The notes below the pieces were generated by a model, which saw nothing but the letters and a program-made list of their open reading frames with translations, had not been told where the DNA came from and did not search any database. From an uncultured Porphyromonadaceae bacterium (GTDB taxonomy: Bacteria > Bacteroidota > Bacteroidia > Bacteroidales > Muribaculaceae), in NCBI GenBank assembly GCA_946414395.1, contig CAMKOE010000001.1:62001-126000 (forward strand): a stretch of 64,000 bases of DNA, in the 5' to 3' direction. Below, piece by piece: positions 35,077 to 43,499 of the stretch. Every line of letters starts with the position of its first letter. Within the stretch, counting starts at the first letter, position 1. Made by a program: the position numbers and the translations under genes.

Positions 35077-37401
35077 TTAGTCGGGGATGGTGATCTGTTC
35101 CATCAGGCGGATGTCTTTGCTCGATGAGCCGATGAGGAGGTGGTAAGTGCCAGGCTCGACTGTCCACTGCATGTCGGCATCGACTATGGCAAGGTCGCCA
35201 TAGTCAAGATGTAGCGTCACCTCACGGGTTTCGCCCGGATCGAGGGTGATGCGCTCGAAGGCTTTTAATTGCCTCTCAGGCTGCACGACTGTCGATAAGT
35301 CTTGATGCAGATAGAGTTGCACGACTTCGTCGCCCTTGCGGTTGCCGATGTTTGTCACCTTGAATGTCGCGTCAAGCCCTGTCACGGTGAGGTCGCTGTA
35401 CTCAAACGTGGTGTAACTCAAGCCGTAACCGAAGGGGTAGAGTGGCTTGGCCGACATTTCCACATAGTCATGGGCTGCTGGTGCGGGCTTGTTGTAATAG
35501 ACGGGCAGTTGTCCCACATGGCGAGGCACGCTCACGGGTAATCGCCCAGCAGGGTTATAGTTGCCGAAAATCACATCGGCGATGGCGTTGCCCCCTTGCT
35601 CGCCGGGATAGTAGGCCGTGAGAAGGGCGTTGGCATTCTCGGCAGCCCAGTTCTTGTTGAGAGGCCGCCCCTCGATATAGACGACAACGAGCGGTTTACC
35701 GGTTTTCTTCAATGCTTCAAGTAACTCCATCTGACGGCCCAGCAGGTCGAGCGTGGCGCGGTCGAATCCCTCGCCGCACTCCATGTCGCTGACGGCTTGC
35801 TGCTCGGCACTGGCGGCACCCGTGTCCTCGTAGGAGGTCTTGAAGTCCCTGGCCGATGATCCGCCCACTACGGCGATGACCACATCGGCCTGCATGGCCG
35901 CTTCGACAGCCGCAGGAATGTCGCAGTCCATCGTGTCACGAATGGCGCACCCCTTGACATAGGTGCAACGGGTATCTCCCAGCATCGCTCTGATGCCTTG
36001 ATAGACGGTCACTACCTTGCCATCGGGCTGCGGAGCGGTGTAATCGCCCAGCATGTTATAGACGTTGTCGGCATTGGACCCAATGACCGCCACTTTCTTA
36101 TCCTTGCTCAGTGGCAGTGTGCCATCGTTCTTGAGCAGCGTGATGGACTCTAGGGCTGCTTGACGGGCCACGGTTACAGCAGCCGTGGCATGTACTTCTC
36201 GTTGAGCGGTTCTGGCATTGACATAGGGATTCTCGAACAGTCCCATCTCGAATTTCAACCGCAGCACGCGCTCAACGGCCTGGTCGAGCGCTGCTTCCTT
36301 TACTTTTCCGTTTTTAACGGCCTCGATGAGTTCGTAGTAGTAGCAGTTTCCGCCCAAATCCACGTCAACACCGGCCAGTAATGCCTGTATAGCGGCATCC
36401 TGGTAGTTGGCTGCCGTGTGATGGGTACCCTTGAGGCCATCGATGCTGAAGAGGTCGCTCACGACGATACCGCGGTCAAACAACCACTCACCGCGCAGCA
36501 CGTCGGTGAGCAACTGGCGGTTGGATGTGCAGGGTACACCGTCCAGCGAGTTATAGGAGGTCATCACCGACAAGGCTCCAGCGCTGATCACACGTCTGAA
36601 TGGTTGCAGGAACACTTGGAGCAGTTCCCTGGGCCCCACGATGCTGCGCGCGCCGTTTTGGCCACCTTCGGTGGTACCGTATGCGATAAAGTGCTTCAAC
36701 GTCGCGATGGTCGAGTAGGGCAGTGATAAGTCACCACCTCCCAGGCCGTCAACCATTGCGGCGCCCATTTCCTCGGTCAGGTAGGGATCTTCGCCCATTG
36801 TCTCCTCGACGCGTGACCAGCGCGGATCCCGCGCCAAGTCCAGCACGGGCCCGTAACTGATGTGCCCGCCTTGCAGCCTGATTTCCTTGCCGATTACTTT
36901 TCCCACCTGCTGCACCAAGCCGGGATTCCATGTCGCTGCCATGCCCAGTCCAGTGGGGAAAACCGTCGATCCAATCGCCATGTGACCGTGTGGCGCTTCT
37001 TCGGCCAGGAAGAGGGGAATGCCCAGCCGTGAGTGCTCGATGGCATAGCGTTGCATGGCATTGGCAGCCTCGGCGGCCAGAGCGGGATTCAGGCCATTGT
37101 CAAGGGTCTTCTGCGTCCACGGGTCGGCACGGAATACCGCCCAGTACATGCCCACGTGCATGCTATCTGTTTCGAAACGGAATTTCTCACTCACGGCCAC
37201 CTTGTTGCCGTTTCTCACGTAGGAGTCCCAGCCCATGAGGCACACGAGTTGTCCTACCTTTTCCTCAAGCGTCATGCGAGAGAGCAGGTCTTGGGCGCGC
37301 ACCTTGGGATGCTGACTGGCATCCTGATAGGGATATTTTGTCGCAGTAGCCACTGCCAGTGACAACAGTAATAGACCCGATGCAAGGATTCTTTTCATCA
37401 T
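35077..37401 (-). CDS. Glycoside hydrolase family 3, beta-glucosidase-like
   Basis: Exported 774-residue enzyme with signal peptide (about 1-20, MMKRILASGLLLLSLAVATA). GH3 N-domain with EEAPHGH and KHFIAYG substrate motifs and the nucleophile in GIVVSDLFSI (Asp316). The C-domain includes YIEGRPLNKNWAAENANALLTAYYPGEQGGNAIADVIFGNYNPAGRLPVSVP. A fibronectin-III-like terminal domain (about 680-765) is typical of BglX-type enzymes. Nucleophile context SDL instead of SDW/SDY suggests a non-standard substrate. The start overlaps the stop of the upstream GH2 gene by 4 bases, so both are translated together. Confidence 0.92.
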   Translation of the reverse strand: MMKRILASGLLLLSLAVATATKYPYQDASQHPKVRAQDLLSRMTLEEKVGQLVCLMGWDSYVRNGNKVAVSEKFRFETDSMHVGMYWAVFRADPWTQKTLDNGLNPALAAEAANAMQRYAIEHSRLGIPLFLAEEAPHGHMAIGSTVFPTGLGMAATWNPGLVQQVGKVIGKEIRLQGGHISYGPVLDLARDPRWSRVEETMGEDPYLTEEMGAAMVDGLGGGDLSLPYSTIATLKHFIAYGTTEGGQNGARSIVGPRELLQVFLQPFRRVISAGALSVMTSYNSLDGVPCTSNRQLLTDVLRGEWLFDRGIVVSDLFSIDGLKGTHHTAANYQDAAIQALLAGVDVDLGGNCYYYELIEAVKNGKVKEAALDQAVERVLRLKFEMGLFENPYVNARTAQREVHATAAVTVARQAALESITLLKNDGTLPLSKDKKVAVIGSNADNVYNMLGDYTAPQPDGKVVTVYQGIRAMLGDTRCTYVKGCAIRDTMDCDIPAAVEAAMQADVVIAVVGGSSARDFKTSYEDTGAASAEQQAVSDMECGEGFDRATLDLLGRQMELLEALKKTGKPLVVVYIEGRPLNKNWAAENANALLTAYYPGEQGGNAIADVIFGNYNPAGRLPVSVPRHVGQLPVYYNKPAPAAHDYVEMSAKPLYPFGYGLSYTTFEYSDLTVTGLDATFKVTNIGNRKGDEVVQLYLHQDLSTVVQPERQLKAFERITLDPGETREVTLHLDYGDLAIVDADMQWTVEPGTYHLLIGSSSKDIRLMEQITIPD

Positions 37402-40400
37402 AATTCAATGTTTGTCTCTGGCATGTTCATGCCTGTGATTTCAACAACAGGCCTGCAACCACGTGCATCCTCGGTTTTCCACTCGATGTCGATAGTGCGG
37501 ACTTCGCCAGGCATCAAGTGGAAGTAGTTGTCACTATAGATGACGGGCAGAATCTGCTCGCCGTCGTCGCCCTTGAGGTTCAGACGAATCATCACGGCTG
37601 GCGAGTTACCATTATTTGATAATGTGATCCTCTTGCCATCGACAGAAGCACTCACTTGGGCGCGCCGCAGGTCATGAAGCGCGGTGCGGTCGTCCCCATC
37701 GGTGGCGTTCACATAATCATTCATCGAGCACACTTGTCCCTTGTCATCGGTCAAGGTCAGCCGCAGGAAATAGGCCCCTGCAATCTCTTGAGGCACTTCC
37801 ACCTGCATCATGTCAAGTGTCATGTCCTCGTCACAGACGTAGCCTTGCACCTGTTCCCACATGATTTTCCCGTTCAGGTCAATAATGCTGGCCTTGACGG
37901 TACCTTGCTGGTGTCCAGCCGAGCGGTTGACGATTTCCACATGGTTGCTCACGGGGTTCCATTGCACGTGCAGCGGTTCGCAGGCATGTTTCACGCCGTA
38001 GTAGGCCGCTGTGGGCTCCAGGTAGTAGTCGTAGGTCTGCCACACCATCGAGGGCCAGCAAGGGTGACTCATCCAGATGAGCAGTCCCATGCGGTCCTTA
38101 CTGCCGCTCTCGTACATCGCCCGGTAGCCCTCGTAGTTGATCCACTGTGCCCACTCACTGAATTCCTGGGCCGATGTCGGTTCGCCGAAGTTGTCAGCAA
38201 TCATTTTGTTGAACGTTGCACCGCGCTGGGCGCCCTCCATCGTGTAGTCATGACGTCCCCAATACAGGTTCTGCGGCCACAGGTGCTCGGCATCGAGCGT
38301 GCGGCTCAGTCCCTCGATGGTCATCACGTTGGGCATGCCGCGCTCGGTGTGCAGTTTGCCCGTCTGCTTCTCGAAATACTCCTTGGCACTGATGGCCCAG
38401 TAGGGTCCATGACCGCTCACGCCATCATCAGCCGAACTGGAGATATAGTCCAGTCCAGGATGCAGCGTTGCCACCGTCTGCCGCAGCCCCTTGTCGAGCG
38501 TCTCGGGCGGATAGCCCTCGTTGCGGCCGCAGTAGATGCCGATGCACGGATGGTTACGTATCTTCAGCACCAGGTCACGGGCATTGTCCATAAACATGGT
38601 TTCATTATCGGGGTCGGGACCGTCGGCTGGGTTGGCCAGCCAGAAGTCCTGCCACACCATGATGCCATAGCGGTCGCAAGCCTCATAGAACTCCTTGTCG
38701 CCGGTCATGCCCACCCAGTTGCGTATCATGTTGTAGTTCATCTCCTTGTGGTGGCGCACGGCAGCGTCAAACTCGCGGCCGCGGTAGTTCAGGTTGTTCT
38801 CGCTGAAGGCCCAGTTGCCACCCAGCGGTATCAATCGACGGTTGTTGATATAAATCCTCAGTTTGGTGTCTTTGTCAACGGTCTTCACCTCGCGGATGCC
38901 GGCCTTGAACTCAAGTGCATCGCTCTGTTGCCCATTGATAATGAACTCAAACCCTGCATCGTACAGGTAAGGATCACCGTAACCGTTTGGCCACCACAGG
39001 CGCATGCGTTGCTCCTTGAGTTGAAGGAATGCCTCGGGACTGAACAACTCCTCACGGGTCTCGCCAGCGGCCAGTGTGACCTGCTTGTCAAAGCAAATGT
39101 CGCCGATGTGGCCATGCAGCATGCCAGTCACGGGGTGTTGGGCATGGTTGGTCAGCATTACCGCTGGCGTCATTGTGGCCAAGGTGTCGCCCTCGGCTAG
39201 TGTGGTCGTCACGACAGGGTCGCTCACAGTCACGTCGCTCGATGTCGAGAGGTAAACGTCGTCCCAGATGCCGATGTCACGTCCGCGTATGGTCGAAATC
39301 CAGTCCCAACCGATGGTGGCATGGAAGGTGGGGTTGTCGGCACCGAGGATGCCGCCGTTGAAGTCGGTGTTCTTCTCGGTCTTGACCTTCACGCCCCCTG
39401 GATTGGCATTGGCGATGATGAGTACTTGCAATTCATTGTCTTTGTCCTTGAGGTAGGGCGTGATATCAAATTTCCCTCGCTTGAAGGCCCCCTCAATGCG
39501 TCCCAGGTCAGTGCCGTTAAGCGTCACCACGGCTTTCCAGTTGATGCCGTCGAAGTTGAGGAAGACACGCTCGCCCTGCATCTCCACGGGCAGGTCAAAT
39601 TGTCTCGTGTAGATGAAATCCCCGTTAAAGAACGATTCCGAAGCCAGCATCAGGTTGTCGTCATGGTTCATGTCGGGCAGTGCCCCGGCATTGACATAAC
39701 TCGATAGCACTGTTGCAGGCACGGTTGCAGGCAATCCTTCCTCATAAAAACCATTGTGGGTAATATATTGAGGACCATTCATCGGGCCAGCATGTGATGC
39801 GCGTTGCAAGCGCCAGTCACCGCCATTGAGCAACCACTTGCTGCCGTCCCAGCCTCCAGCCTCATGTGGAACAGCCATTGTGCCACCCTTGCCCGTGATG
39901 ATAACCTCCTTGAGGCAGAACGGTTGTCTGTTGTGATTGGGCTCAATCATGTTGATGCGCACATACCGTCCAGTCACATCATCCAACTTGATAAGTTCAT
40001 CTTTGTTCTGGGAGAGAGTTGCGATTATTATCCAGTTGATGTTGTCATCGCTGACCTGGATGTTGCCGCTCGATGGTTTGTTGATCCACGGCAGACCAAT
40101 ACCATTGATGGTGGCTTGAGCGCCAAGGTCAACAGTGACCCATTCATTCTCTATCCCCAGGCTGCGCCAGGCGCTCACAAAGTGTTCCGAGGGCAGGATT
40201 TCCTTGGCCCGCTTGCCGTCCTTGCGCATTTTGAGTTCGGTGATGGTCCAGTGGGCAGCGGCAGGTGTAACCATTTCCAGTTTCATGTGGGAAAAGGCTT
40301 TTCCTTTGATATGGAACGTGTGGTCGATTTTGCGGGTGGGCAACAAGTCATCGCCACTGTTTTTATTAGGATCGCTGTGCGCGCGCTGCCATGATGGCTC

Positions 40401-40943
40401 ACCTGGCAATGAGTCACCTTTCCACTCGTCGGCGACCTTCCATTTTTTTCCGTCTTTTGAAGTGAGCAACCTGATTTTGAATCCCGTTGGCGCATCCTCG
40501 CGATAAGCCATGCTGCACACCATCTGCAACTCATCGATGTCGATGCTCATGTTCTCCCAGTCATATTGCAGCCAGGTGTTGCCGCCCATCAGGATGTTGC
40601 TTGTCCACTCGTTGCCGTCGATGCAGGCCTCGCGCTTGTGTGGTGGCAGCGGCCCTTCAGGTGTGGTGACATTGAGCCAAGCAGGCTCCTGATCGTCAAT
40701 GATGCCGTCGGTCAACAGTTGTGATGTCAAGTTAAAGTCCCAAGACGACGACTGGTACACGGTGTGGAATTTGGACAAGTATTCAAATTTGCAACGGCCC
40801 TGACCGTTCATAATAACAGGCCCGTAATACTCGCTGGGATTGCCCGGGTATTGCCCGATGGGGCGATTCATCTGTTGAGCCTGGGCCGGGCAGGCGCAGG
40901 CGAAGAGGGCTGTGAATAGGAGAATAAATCGGTTATGTCTCAT
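37398..40943 (-). CDS. Glycoside hydrolase family 2 with two discoidin-like domains
   Basis: Exported enzyme of 1181 residues with signal peptide MRHNRFILLFTALFACACPAQAQ. Two F5/8-type-C (discoidin-like) carbohydrate-binding regions occupy about 80-240 and 250-355. The GH2 part follows: sugar-binding jelly-roll (about 370-570), Ig-like domain (570-690) and TIM barrel (690-1000). Acid/base Glu809 sits in CGRNEG, and Glu867 in HTERGMPN is the likely nucleophile. The barrel resembles exo-beta-glucosaminidase/mannosidase-type GH2 (GGNWAFSENNLNYR, YGIMVWQDFWLAN, CWPSMVWQTYDYY). First gene of a two-gene unit with GH3. Confidence 0.9.
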   Translation of the reverse strand: MRHNRFILLFTALFACACPAQAQQMNRPIGQYPGNPSEYYGPVIMNGQGRCKFEYLSKFHTVYQSSSWDFNLTSQLLTDGIIDDQEPAWLNVTTPEGPLPPHKREACIDGNEWTSNILMGGNTWLQYDWENMSIDIDELQMVCSMAYREDAPTGFKIRLLTSKDGKKWKVADEWKGDSLPGEPSWQRAHSDPNKNSGDDLLPTRKIDHTFHIKGKAFSHMKLEMVTPAAAHWTITELKMRKDGKRAKEILPSEHFVSAWRSLGIENEWVTVDLGAQATINGIGLPWINKPSSGNIQVSDDNINWIIIATLSQNKDELIKLDDVTGRYVRINMIEPNHNRQPFCLKEVIITGKGGTMAVPHEAGGWDGSKWLLNGGDWRLQRASHAGPMNGPQYITHNGFYEEGLPATVPATVLSSYVNAGALPDMNHDDNLMLASESFFNGDFIYTRQFDLPVEMQGERVFLNFDGINWKAVVTLNGTDLGRIEGAFKRGKFDITPYLKDKDNELQVLIIANANPGGVKVKTEKNTDFNGGILGADNPTFHATIGWDWISTIRGRDIGIWDDVYLSTSSDVTVSDPVVTTTLAEGDTLATMTPAVMLTNHAQHPVTGMLHGHIGDICFDKQVTLAAGETREELFSPEAFLQLKEQRMRLWWPNGYGDPYLYDAGFEFIINGQQSDALEFKAGIREVKTVDKDTKLRIYINNRRLIPLGGNWAFSENNLNYRGREFDAAVRHHKEMNYNMIRNWVGMTGDKEFYEACDRYGIMVWQDFWLANPADGPDPDNETMFMDNARDLVLKIRNHPCIGIYCGRNEGYPPETLDKGLRQTVATLHPGLDYISSSADDGVSGHGPYWAISAKEYFEKQTGKLHTERGMPNVMTIEGLSRTLDAEHLWPQNLYWGRHDYTMEGAQRGATFNKMIADNFGEPTSAQEFSEWAQWINYEGYRAMYESGSKDRMGLLIWMSHPCWPSMVWQTYDYYLEPTAAYYGVKHACEPLHVQWNPVSNHVEIVNRSAGHQQGTVKASIIDLNGKIMWEQVQGYVCDEDMTLDMMQVEVPQEIAGAYFLRLTLTDDKGQVCSMNDYVNATDGDDRTALHDLRRAQVSASVDGKRITLSNNGNSPAVMIRLNLKGDDGEQILPVIYSDNYFHLMPGEVRTIDIEWKTEDARGCRPVVEITGMNMPETNIEL

Positions 40944-40973
40944 CTCTTGTTAGGGTTATGATGGTTTTAATGG

Positions 40974-40982
40974 GCAAATATA
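40974..40982 (-). promoter_or_regulatory. -7 box of the GH2-GH3 unit
   Basis: Minus strand reads TATATTTGC, about 31 bases before the GH2 ATG, divergent from the symporter promoter. Confidence 0.55.
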
Positions 40983-41015
40983 CAAAAATATTGCCGTAAT
41001 GTCGGGATAATTGTT

Positions 41016-41024
41016 TAATTTTGC
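41016..41024 (+). promoter_or_regulatory. -7 box of the alanine/glycine symporter gene
   Basis: TAATTTTGC, 28 bases before the ATG at 41052. A TTG at 40991-40993 is a weak -33 candidate. Confidence 0.55.
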
Positions 41025-41051
41025 AACAATCAATCTTAAAAAGAGCTATTG

Positions 41052-42470
41052 ATGACACTCAACCTCGATGCGCTACAAGCGGCCATCACGGCTATTAACG
41101 ACGCTCTGTGGGCCTATCTGCTGATAGGTGCCTTGATCTTGTGCGGTCTGTATTTCACAGTCCGTACCCGCTTTGTGCAGTTCACCATGATTGGCGACAT
41201 GTTCCGCCAGTTGGTGGATTCATCATCGACCCATAGTGGCAAGAATCGGCACATCTCGTCTTTTCAGGCGTTTGCCGTCTCGATGGCAACGCGCGTGGGA
41301 ACGGGTAATCTGGCAGGTGTAGCGACGGCTATTGCCGTGGGAGGGCCTGGCGCTGTGTTCTGGATGTGGCTCATTGCGCTCATCGGCTCGGCAACGGCGT
41401 TTGTCGAGGCTACGCTGGCTCAGTTGTACAAGCGCCCGTCAAGCGAGTCATTTATCGGTGGCCCAGCCTATTATATCAGCCGTGGCCTGCACAACAAGTG
41501 GATGGCTGGCCTGTTTGCGGTGCTCATCACGTTGACCTTCGGCTTGTCTTACAACTCCATCCAGAGCAATGCCATCTGCGGAGCATTGAACAAGGCCTTC
41601 GGCTTCGACCCGTTGCTGGTCGGGACCATTATCACTGTAATCGCGCTGTTTATCGCCTTTGGCGGCATTAGGCGCATTGCCCGTGTGAGCAGCGTGCTGG
41701 TTCCCTTCATGGCATTTGGCTATTTCATCCTGGCCCTGGTGGTCGTGATCATGAATATTGACATGTTGCCTCATGTGTTCAAACTCATTGTCACTAGCGC
41801 ATTCGGCTTTGAGCAAGTGGCTGGCGGCGGTTTGGGGGCTACCATCATGGTGGGCGTCAAGCGAGGCCTATTCAGCAATGAGGCAGGCGAGGGCAGTGCG
41901 CCCAATGTGGCCGCGACAGCCGACGTGTCCCATCCCGTCAAGCAAGGTCTCATTCAAGCGCTGGGTGTGTTTACCGACACGCTGCTTGTCTGTTCATGCA
42001 CTGCTTTTCTGGTCCTCATCAGCGGCCTGTACACGACCGATGGCCTTGAGGGAATCCAACTCACACAGGCCTCGTTGCAGGCCCAAGTGGGCAGTTGGGG
42101 CACTATATTTGTGGCATTAGCAATCATCCTGTTTGCCTTCACCAGCATCATTGGCAATTATTACTATGGTGAGGCCAATATCCGCTATCTGACCGACAAG
42201 AAGTGGGTGCTGACTGTCTTCCGCATCCTCTCGGGTGGCGCCTTTGTGTTCCTGGGGGCTGTGGCCAGTTTTGAGTTTGTGTGGAGCCTCGGTGACCTGT
42301 TCATGGCGCTGGTGACACTGTGCAATCTCATCGCCCTGGCCTTCCTCAGCAAGTATACCTTCAAGTTACTTGACAACTACCGTGACCAGAAGCGCCGCGG
42401 TATCAAGAATCCCGAGTTCCACCGCAATGATCTCCCCGAGGTGGCCGACGACCTCGACTGCTGGCAGTGA
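41052..42470 (+). CDS. Alanine/glycine:cation symporter (AGCS family)
   Basis: Inner-membrane Na+- or H+-coupled amino-acid importer of 472 residues with about 11 helices. Signatures are FAVSMATRVGTGNLAGVATAIAVGGPGAVFWMW, SFIGGPAYYI and NEAGEGSAPNVAATADVSHPVKQG, characteristic of AlsT/AgcS proteins. The frame is open from a TTG one codon earlier (41049), but ATG 41052 is the natural start. Single-gene unit; the next gene rsgA starts 58 bases downstream and could be cotranscribed. Confidence 0.93.
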   Translation: MTLNLDALQAAITAINDALWAYLLIGALILCGLYFTVRTRFVQFTMIGDMFRQLVDSSSTHSGKNRHISSFQAFAVSMATRVGTGNLAGVATAIAVGGPGAVFWMWLIALIGSATAFVEATLAQLYKRPSSESFIGGPAYYISRGLHNKWMAGLFAVLITLTFGLSYNSIQSNAICGALNKAFGFDPLLVGTIITVIALFIAFGGIRRIARVSSVLVPFMAFGYFILALVVVIMNIDMLPHVFKLIVTSAFGFEQVAGGGLGATIMVGVKRGLFSNEAGEGSAPNVAATADVSHPVKQGLIQALGVFTDTLLVCSCTAFLVLISGLYTTDGLEGIQLTQASLQAQVGSWGTIFVALAIILFAFTSIIGNYYYGEANIRYLTDKKWVLTVFRILSGGAFVFLGAVASFEFVWSLGDLFMALVTLCNLIALAFLSKYTFKLLDNYRDQKRRGIKNPEFHRNDLPEVADDLDCWQ

Positions 42471-42528
42471 TGATTGTACCGTAAACCGTGGCTGAGCCGC
42501 GGTACACTTGACATTGAAATTAATTATA

Positions 42529-43467
42529 ATGAAAGGACTAGTCATAAAAAACACCGGCAGTTGGGTCACAGTCCGTCTGGAAGACGGCAGTGGCGTTGTC
42601 AACTGCAAGATGCGAGGCGTGTTGCGCTTGAAGGGCATGCGCTGCACCAACCCTGTAGCAGTGGGCGATATCGTCCAGGTCGAGGACAAGGGCGGTGACG
42701 CGCTCGTCGTGGGCGCGATCGAGCCGCGACGCAATTATATCATCCGCCGTGCCAGCAATCTCTCCAAGGAATTTCAGATTATCGCCGCCAATCTTGACCA
42801 GGCGGTGCTCGTCGTCACGCTCACCAATCCTGTGACCAGCAGCACGTTTATCGACCGTTTCCTAGCGACAGCCGAGGCCTATCAGGTGCCCGCTGTGCTG
42901 GCATTCAATAAGGTTGACCTGCTCGTGACCGACGACTTGCGCCAGCAACTCGACGAGTTGAAAGCGCTCTATGAATCCATCGGCTATCCGGTCATCACCA
43001 TGTCGGCCACGACAGGCGATGGTGCTGACACGCTGCGTGAGGTGCTGTCGGGCAAAATGTCATTGTTGTCGGGTAACAGCGGTGTTGGCAAGTCGTCAAT
43101 TATTAATCTGATGGTGCCTGACGCTCACGTCCGTGTCGGGGATGTGAGCCACACCCACCACAAGGGCATGCACACGACCACCTTCAGCGAACTGCTGGAC
43201 TTGCCTGGCGGAGGTGCCATCATCGACACGCCGGGGGTGAAGGCATTCGGAACAATTGACTTTGAGCGCGCCCAGGTGGCCCATTATTTTCCCGAAATCT
43301 TTAAAGTCTCCAGCGACTGCCGTTTCAATAACTGCACCCACACGCATGAGCCGGGTTGTGCCGTCCGCGAGGCGGTCGAGAATGGTGATATTTCCCTATC
43401 ACGATACACGAGTTACCTGAGCATCCTCGATGAGGACCCCAATGATAAGTACCGAAAACCGTTTTAA
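42529..43467 (+). CDS. rsgA: Ribosome small subunit-dependent GTPase A
   Basis: Circularly permuted GTPase that assists late 30S maturation. The 312-residue protein has an OB-fold N-terminus ([20 protein letters not shown]), then G4 AFNKVDL, G1 [13 protein letters not shown]2 [10 protein letters not shown] and G3 DTPGVKAFG in permuted order. The C-terminal zinc site is [20 protein letters not shown] 42529 is used; the frame is open from a TTG at 42508. Confidence 0.96.
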   Translation: MKGLVIKNTGSWVTVRLEDGSGVVNCKMRGVLRLKGMRCTNPVAVGDIVQVEDKGGDALVVGAIEPRRNYIIRRASNLSKEFQIIAANLDQAVLVVTLTNPVTSSTFIDRFLATAEAYQVPAVLAFNKVDLLVTDDLRQQLDELKALYESIGYPVITMSATTGDGADTLREVLSGKMSLLSGNSGVGKSSIINLMVPDAHVRVGDVSHTHHKGMHTTTFSELLDLPGGGAIIDTPGVKAFGTIDFERAQVAHYFPEIFKVSSDCRFNNCTHTHEPGCAVREAVENGDISLSRYTSYLSILDEDPNDKYRKPF

Positions 43468-43499
43468 AGCGTTAAGAGATAATTATCTCAACTGTTAAC

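Noticed and set aside
37656-39200. 514-codon plus-strand frame inside the GH2 gene
   Set aside because: Antisense shadow with low-complexity His/Val/Leu composition; the GH2 domains occupy the minus strand throughout.
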